Program-made: the position numbers and the translations under genes
From: Limnoraphis robusta CS-951
GTDB taxonomy: Bacteria > Cyanobacteriota > Cyanobacteriia > Cyanobacteriales > Microcoleaceae
Direction of reading: 5' to 3'
DNA: 39,547 bases
NCBI RefSeq assembly: GCF_000972705.2
Contig: NZ_LATL02000058.1
Coordinates: 1 to 39,547, forward strand
Shown: piece by piece, positions 34,217 through 39,547 of the stretch
Numbering within the stretch: position 1 is the stretch's first letter
Layout: each line of letters begins with the position of its first letter
The notes under the pieces: generated by a model
Told to the model about the DNA's origin: nothing
What the model saw: the letters and a program-made list of their open reading frames with translations, nothing else
Databases searched by the model: none

Positions 34217-37200
34217 GGTTTTGACTCCGATACTTTTCAATCAGTTGACAGATTTCTTTTTCTTGAAAATTATTAGCAAGTCTCAGCAAAGCTTCTGCAA
34301 AAGCAGCAGAACTTGAATCAACTTTTATTAAGTCAAGAGCTTGCTGTTTAATTTGTTTAATATTTCCGTCTAGAGCTAACTCATATAAATTTTCGAGTAA
34401 TAGATTATCAATATCAACTTCCGACTGATCCGCCGAATTTGTCAACTGATCTGATGAAGAATCTTCTTGATGATCTTCCCGGTAAATCCATTCAATCTTG
34501 AGTAAATCTTCTAACTTTTTCAGCAAATCTTGAATCTCAACAGGTTTTGTTAAAAAAGCATCACTCCCCGCCTCAAAACATAGCGCTTGATCGGTGCTAA
34601 AAACACTCGCAGAACTCGCAATAATTTTGAGATTTTTGTAAGTCGAGTTGTGACGAATCACTTCTATCATTTCCAAGCCTCCCATTTCCGGCATTACGAT
34701 GTCAATAATCGCTAAATCGGGGTGAAATTCATTGATTTTTTCTAAACCCGCTCTCCCATTATTAGCAATTTCTACCCGAAAGCCAATCGACAACAGAAAA
34801 TCCTGCAAAAATACAATGTTTTCCATTTTATCATCCACTACCAGAATTTTCGGTGATCTGCCTTTCACCCCCGTAACGATTTTAGAGACTTTACTCGGGT
34901 AGTTACCTTGATTGACGACTTCTAGAATCGGTAACTGAAGATAAAACCTAAATAAACTACCCCTATTATATTGGCTCTCAACTTCTAGTTTCGTTTCCAT
35001 CATCTCTAAAAGTTTTTGAGTAATCGTCAAACCCAAACCCGTTCCCTCTGATTGTTTGTAAGCTTCCGTACCTTGTTCAAAAGGCTGAAATAGGCGATCA
35101 ATATCCTCGTCAGGAATACCAATTCCTGTATCTTCAACCTTAAACCTGAGTGTAACAAATTCACTGGAGTTGGCAATAGGGGAAACAACCTCTACAGCGA
35201 ATATCACTTGACCAATTTCCGTAAATTTGATCGCATTACTTAAGAGATTCAACAACACTTGTCGGAGTCGTTTTTTATCGGCTAAACAGTGTAAATAAGA
35301 GAGTTGCGAATCTCCTAAATAAGTCCAGCTTAATCCCTTTTCTTCGGCTTTAATCCGAAAGATTGCAACAATTTCTTCTAAAAAAGCATGAAGCCAGACC
35401 GAAGTCGGATGTAAATCCATTTTTTTCGCTTCAATTTTTGCCAAATCTAAAATATCATTAATTAAGTCCAGTAAATGTTCACCACACTTTTGAATCGTCG
35501 CTAAACTTTGCTTTTGTTGAGGCGTTAAACTTTTATCTTGTTGAAGAATTTGGCTATAGCCTAAAATCCCATTCAAGGGTGTTCGTAGTTCGTGACTCAT
35601 CTGAGCCAGAAACGTACTTTTAGCTTGGTTGGCAGCATCGGCTATTGCTTTCGCCTCTTGCAAAGCCTGGTTAGTGGCTTCTAAGGCGGTTGTACGGATT
35701 TTTACTCGTTCTTCAAGGCGTTGGTTCAACTCTCGTATATCTTGTTCAATTCGTCGTCGCTGAAGCGTTATCGCCAGTTGATTTCCTAATGAATAAACTA
35801 ACTCGATTAAATGCTGATCTCGCTCGCGCTCTTTTTGAGAATAGAAGATAAAAATAGCGACAATTTTAGTCTCTAACTGAATCGGAATTGCCAAGGCTGT
35901 TTCTAATTGAACAGACTCAGCCAATGCTCGACGCACATAAACCGAATCAACTTGCTTTGATAAAGGGCATAACCATTCCGGTTTTTGAGTCGCCCACACC
36001 CGCCCAGGAACTCCTTCATTCTGGCGAAAAGTTAAATTTTTACTTCCCAAGAAAAAGGGTTCTAAATCAGGATTATTGCTATAGAAATGAGAACACAATT
36101 CTAGGCGTTGTGTTTCTTCTTCCGGTATCCAAGCTTCTGCATAATCCCAACTAATCGATTCACAAATAAACGATAAAGCAATTTCTAACGCCTGATCCAA
36201 ATCCTCAGCCGCCGTCATCGCTTGATTGATCTTATACAAAAGACGTTGCTTTTCTTCGCTTTGTTTGCGTGAGGTCACATCAATCCCAACTCCCCAACTT
36301 GACCATCCCGGAACTGGATAAATATCAGAAATATTCGTCCAACTAATGGTTTTAATCTTGCCATCTTTAGCCGTTAAATTCCATTCCCAATCATAATAGT
36401 TATTTCCTCTAGTGTTCCAATCTTCTATCATCTGTTTGCGGTAGTTTTCCTCGGGATATAATAACTTAACAGCATCGGGATTTCCAATGATTTCATCTGC
36501 GGTATATCCCGAAATTTTTTCACAGGCTTTATTCCAAGCGATAATATTTCCTTCCTCATCAAAAGCATCGAGCATCACGCTCATATTTTCTAACACTTGA
36601 CGCAAGCGATTTTCACTTTCACGGAGCTTTTCTTCGTCGCGTTTGCGTTCTGTAATATCCTGACCAATGCCAATAATTTTCCCATCAAATAGAGTAATAT
36701 TCATCCAAGTTTGGTCAGTCAATTTTCCGTCTCGCACCCGAACTTTCATATCGACCCAACTTCCAAATTCTGCTTGCAGCTTTTCCGCAAGATATTGACG
36801 GTATTCTGGGTCAGGAAAAGCATCAGCCCAAACATCAAACTGGCTAATTTCTTCAAACTGATAGCCCGAAACTTTTTCCCATTCTCGGTTGACCCAGATA
36901 AAGTTAGACTGACTATCCATCAAAACAATCATTACAGGAATATTATCAACGATATTTTGTAAGAGTTCTTTTTGCTCCTTCAGGGCAATTTCTGTATGTT
37001 TGCGTGAGGTAATATCGTAGTTAATCCCCACCATCCGCAGGGGTTCACCTGTTTGATTTCGTTGAATGAGAGCATCAGCTTTTATATAGCGAATTGAACC
37101 ATCAGGATGAACAACTCGAAATTCTGTATCATAATCCTTTTCTCCTTTCAAAACCTGTTCAATCAACAACTCTAACTCCCCTCTATCATCCTCATGTAAA

Positions 37201-39185
37201 CTCTGTTTCCAGGCTTGAACAACACCACTAAAGTTTGAGAGTTCAACTCCATAAAGTTCATACATTCGTTTATCCCAAGTTAAGATATTGTTGACAATAT
37301 CCCATTCCCAAATCCCAATCTCCCCTGACTTGATCGCTAATTGTAAGCGTTCAGAAAGCTTGCTTAATTGTTCTTCTGCTTGTTTGTGAGCCGTAATATC
37401 TTGAGCAATACCAACAGTACGATAAACTTCTCCCTCTTGGCTAGAAAGCGGAAACGTTTTTGACAAAATCCAACGAACTTCTCCATCGGGTCGAATGATG
37501 CGATATTCTCCTGCAAATTCACCCGAATTCATAAAAGCAGTGAATTTTTCTAAAATCAGTTTTTGGTCATCTGGATGGATATCATCAAACCAAGCATCAT
37601 ATCTTTGGTAGATTTCTTGACAACTACGCCCCCAAATCTTTTCGTAGGCAGGGTTAATATAAAGCATTTGGGGCGGATTCAGTGAATGCACAAAAAAAAC
37701 ATCCTCTACATTTTCAGCAATTTGCCTAAATTTTTCCTCGCTTTCTCGTCTAGCTTGGCGAGTTCGTAAGTTGATAATTCCATAGGTTAGGTCATCAGCG
37801 AGTTCTTGGAGTAAGGAAATTTTTGACTTTTCAAAGGCTTCTTTTTCAGTCGATTCGAGTACCAACACCCCAAAAACTTCCGAGAAAATAAGCGATGAAT
37901 CACTCAAGTCTTCAATATTCTCTTCTTTTCTTCTAATTAGAGGAAAGTTTGCTCTATAAATCACGTTTTGCTGAAGTGAGTCTATCAAACAGCAAGCAAC
38001 GTTATACATTCCCGTTTGCAGAACCGTTGTGATCGAACTATCTCTGTTATTAAATAGCGCTTGACAACAAGCCAGATTTGATGATCCCTCAGCACGGCTA
38101 TAAGCCACCCAATTGATGCTTTCATCATCCGGTTGAACATATCCGACTCGGACTTGTTGAAAGCCGCCAATTTTAATCAAAATCTGACAAATTTCACTCA
38201 AGAGTTCTTGTTCAGTTTTCGCTCGGACTAGGGCTTGGTTGCACTCGCTCAAAGTGGTTAGCGCTCGGTTAAGTTGTTGAATATCATTGAGTTGTCGGGT
38301 TCTACCTTGCAGCAAATACACCATAAACCCCAACAACCCTGAGATGGGTATCCCCCCGCAGAGAATCGCCGTAGAAAGGTAAGAATAATGTTCTCTGAGT
38401 ATTTTTGAGCTAGGGATGATCTCGAGCTTCCAAGAAGCCCCTGCTACTTCTACTGGGAGTATTTGCGTATAGGCGATTTGCTGCGGTGAGATTTTCCCAG
38501 TCTCTTTGGGCGGATTTGTGTTATAAATTTTATTTCCATCTTCAACCAGAACAATGTGATAATTTTGGATTTGAGCAAGTTCTGTCAGTAGCTTATTAAA
38601 TAAACAATCAACATCAATGACTGCCACTAACCAGCCTTGAAATATTTGGTCTTTAAATAAGGGAACATAAACCAGCAATCCACCATTCAAAGTTTGATTA
38701 AAATAGTTGAGTTCAACCCGATCGCTAATTTGAGTTTCAGCAAAAATTTTAGACTGAGTGATTACCCGTTGTTGCTGGAGTTTGATCTGGTCATTCAAGC
38801 GAGTAACGTTATCTGTTTTGAAAGTCGGAATTACCGAGATCACCTGAAAGTCGGGATCAACACGTGCTAAAGCCAATAGATAAGGAAAAGATTTTAAATA
38901 GCTTTTGGAGTCAGTTTGCCACAGATTAGGGACTTGCTCACTCCATAATATTAAACGATCCCCCATGTGTTCGAGGGTTAATATTTTATCTCCTAAGCGA
39001 CTTTTTAAAGCCACTTCGATTACCTGTGACTCCGATTGTATCAACTCCAGAAATTGACTGCGCTCACGCATCATAACTTGTCGCCCCAGAACCATTGCAA
39101 CAATGCTAAAGTTTAACCCCACTAACACCGATAACCAAGGGGACTTTAGCCAAGTTTTTTGAAGATGCTGCAACTGAAAACCCAT
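34209..39185 (-). CDS. Large hybrid histidine kinase: CHASE, GAF, PAS repeats, GAF, HisKA, HATPase, receiver
   Basis: A 1658-residue membrane sensor. Membrane segments at about 14-33 and 268-292 bracket a CHASE-type extracellular sensor (GGLLVYVPLFK within it). Inside the cell come a GAF domain (about 310-475), four PAS/PAC units (about 485-990, each closing with an ITxRK-type motif), a second GAF (about 1000-1140), and a coiled coil. HisKA follows with H1198 (MSHELRTPLNGILGYS), then HATPase with NLLSNAIKFT, DTGIGIP and GTGLGL. A receiver follows with D1495 (IIDIVMPEMGG), then a 70-residue helical tail seen in similar cyanobacterial kinases. All catalytic residues are present. Start ATG 39185 lies just before the first membrane segment. 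It is translationally coupled to the c-di-GMP regulator. Confidence 0.95.
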   Translation of the reverse strand: MGFQLQHLQKTWLKSPWLSVLVGLNFSIVAMVLGRQVMMRERSQFLELIQSESQVIEVALKSRLGDKILTLEHMGDRLILWSEQVPNLWQTDSKSYLKSFPYLLALARVDPDFQVISVIPTFKTDNVTRLNDQIKLQQQRVITQSKIFAETQISDRVELNYFNQTLNGGLLVYVPLFKDQIFQGWLVAVIDVDCLFNKLLTELAQIQNYHIVLVEDGNKIYNTNPPKETGKISPQQIAYTQILPVEVAGASWKLEIIPSSKILREHYSYLSTAILCGGIPISGLLGFMVYLLQGRTRQLNDIQQLNRALTTLSECNQALVRAKTEQELLSEICQILIKIGGFQQVRVGYVQPDDESINWVAYSRAEGSSNLACCQALFNNRDSSITTVLQTGMYNVACCLIDSLQQNVIYRANFPLIRRKEENIEDLSDSSLIFSEVFGVLVLESTEKEAFEKSKISLLQELADDLTYGIINLRTRQARRESEEKFRQIAENVEDVFFVHSLNPPQMLYINPAYEKIWGRSCQEIYQRYDAWFDDIHPDDQKLILEKFTAFMNSGEFAGEYRIIRPDGEVRWILSKTFPLSSQEGEVYRTVGIAQDITAHKQAEEQLSKLSERLQLAIKSGEIGIWEWDIVNNILTWDKRMYELYGVELSNFSGVVQAWKQSLHEDDRGELELLIEQVLKGEKDYDTEFRVVHPDGSIRYIKADALIQRNQTGEPLRMVGINYDITSRKHTEIALKEQKELLQNIVDNIPVMIVLMDSQSNFIWVNREWEKVSGYQFEEISQFDVWADAFPDPEYRQYLAEKLQAEFGSWVDMKVRVRDGKLTDQTWMNITLFDGKIIGIGQDITERKRDEEKLRESENRLRQVLENMSVMLDAFDEEGNIIAWNKACEKISGYTADEIIGNPDAVKLLYPEENYRKQMIEDWNTRGNNYYDWEWNLTAKDGKIKTISWTNISDIYPVPGWSSWGVGIDVTSRKQSEEKQRLLYKINQAMTAAEDLDQALEIALSFICESISWDYAEAWIPEEETQRLELCSHFYSNNPDLEPFFLGSKNLTFRQNEGVPGRVWATQKPEWLCPLSKQVDSVYVRRALAESVQLETALAIPIQLETKIVAIFIFYSQKERERDQHLIELVYSLGNQLAITLQRRRIEQDIRELNQRLEERVKIRTTALEATNQALQEAKAIADAANQAKSTFLAQMSHELRTPLNGILGYSQILQQDKSLTPQQKQSLATIQKCGEHLLDLINDILDLAKIEAKKMDLHPTSVWLHAFLEEIVAIFRIKAEEKGLSWTYLGDSQLSYLHCLADKKRLRQVLLNLLSNAIKFTEIGQVIFAVEVVSPIANSSEFVTLRFKVEDTGIGIPDEDIDRLFQPFEQGTEAYKQSEGTGLGLTITQKLLEMMETKLEVESQYNRGSLFRFYLQLPILEVVNQGNYPSKVSKIVTGVKGRSPKILVVDDKMENIVFLQDFLLSIGFRVEIANNGRAGLEKINEFHPDLAIIDIVMPEMGGLEMIEVIRHNSTYKNLKIIASSASVFSTDQALCFEAGSDAFLTKPVEIQDLLKKLEDLLKIEWIYREDHQEDSSSDQLTNSADQSEVDIDNLLLENLYELALDGNIKQIKQQALDLIKVDSSSAAFAEALLRLANNFQEKEICQLIEKYRSQNHE

Positions 39186-39547
39186 AAAATTAGTGGACTT
39201 TTTTCTGCGGTTTTTTTGTTTGTATCTGGGGTAAAAATCTCCGAATTAATGCGTCTTAAAAATTTACAATAAACCCTAGATTCTGCCGACGATATTCTCT
39301 CAACACTTGAGAAATTTTACAACCACAATTAACGCTTAAAAGTGGAGCAATACACTAGATTGAGTCTGATTAATCCAGAGGAAATTTAAAAAATACTATT
39401 TCAATTGGATGAAAGTTGATGACCCAAAAAATCTAACACTTAAGTTTTATGTATATCATAAGTTAGATTGATTTAAATTAGGTTAAGAATTTTTTATGTT
39501 TATAAATCTATACTCGATATTTTGTATTTATTTATACTGTTTTTAAT
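39186..39547. other. AT-rich upstream region of the hybrid kinase gene
   Basis: The region is about 360 bases and strongly AT-rich, with stops in all frames. It must contain the promoter of the kinase-c-di-GMP operon, but I see no hexamer pair I trust, no tRNA and no repeat family seen elsewhere in the window. Confidence 0.4.

Overview
The window looks like chromosome of a filamentous, probably non-heterocystous cyanobacterium of the Oscillatoria/Planktothrix/Lyngbya kind. It has moderate-to-low GC, scattered HIP1 octamers (GCGATCGC, e.g. near 4353, 4763, 7000, 17876, 18485, 21259, 34085), a ferredoxin-thioredoxin reductase catalytic subunit, a kinase-GUN4 fusion, a CnfR/PatB-type regulator, two bacterial caspases, and large PAS/GAF sensor kinases. 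The genus is an inference.

Layout. 1-190: what looks like the right end and omega-RNA scaffold of an IS200/IS605-type TnpB element whose body lies outside the window. 270-5375: housekeeping-type genes on the + strand (DUF58 protein, ftrC, DUF309 protein, Ser/Thr kinase-GUN4, ddl). 5448-17387: an accessory conflict/cell-death-like region with a TPR-STAND NTPase, a small SWIM zinc-finger protein on the opposite strand, a caspase-lipase fusion, and a caspase-STAND-WD40 giant protein with 14 blades. 17543-19570: leuCD. 19552-21213: a compact 1.66-kb transposon-like element inserted in the last codons of leuD. 21373-22971: a cnfR-like regulator on the minus strand. 23798-28227: a three-gene signalling operon (REC-histidine kinase, single-domain response regulator, REC-GAF-PAS-PAS-class III nucleotide cyclase). 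28343-30854: an ABC-2 permease and a Tat-type flavin amine oxidase. 31051-31950: a repeat plus PPC-domain protein. 31934-32276: a wrecked CHASE3-GGDEF gene. 32291-39185: a c-di-GMP response regulator (REC-GGDEF-EAL) overlapping the end of a 1658-residue hybrid kinase.

Most striking is the element in leuD. It has perfect 78-bp terminal inverted repeats, and its only gene encodes a tyrosine-recombinase-like protein with its own terminator. It is bounded by a 7-bp direct repeat (CTTATAT). Removing the element and one repeat copy restores an uninterrupted leuD reading frame with a different C-terminus. Long inverted repeats plus a target duplication are not what a tyrosine recombinase is expected to leave, so this may be an undescribed type of insertion sequence.

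The second highlight is the tandem of two caspase proteins, one carrying a lipase-like effector and one a STAND/WD40 sensor. It reads as a possible sensor-protease-lipase suicide or defence system. The rest of the right half is dominated by two signalling modules, one probably feeding into cAMP and the other into c-di-GMP.
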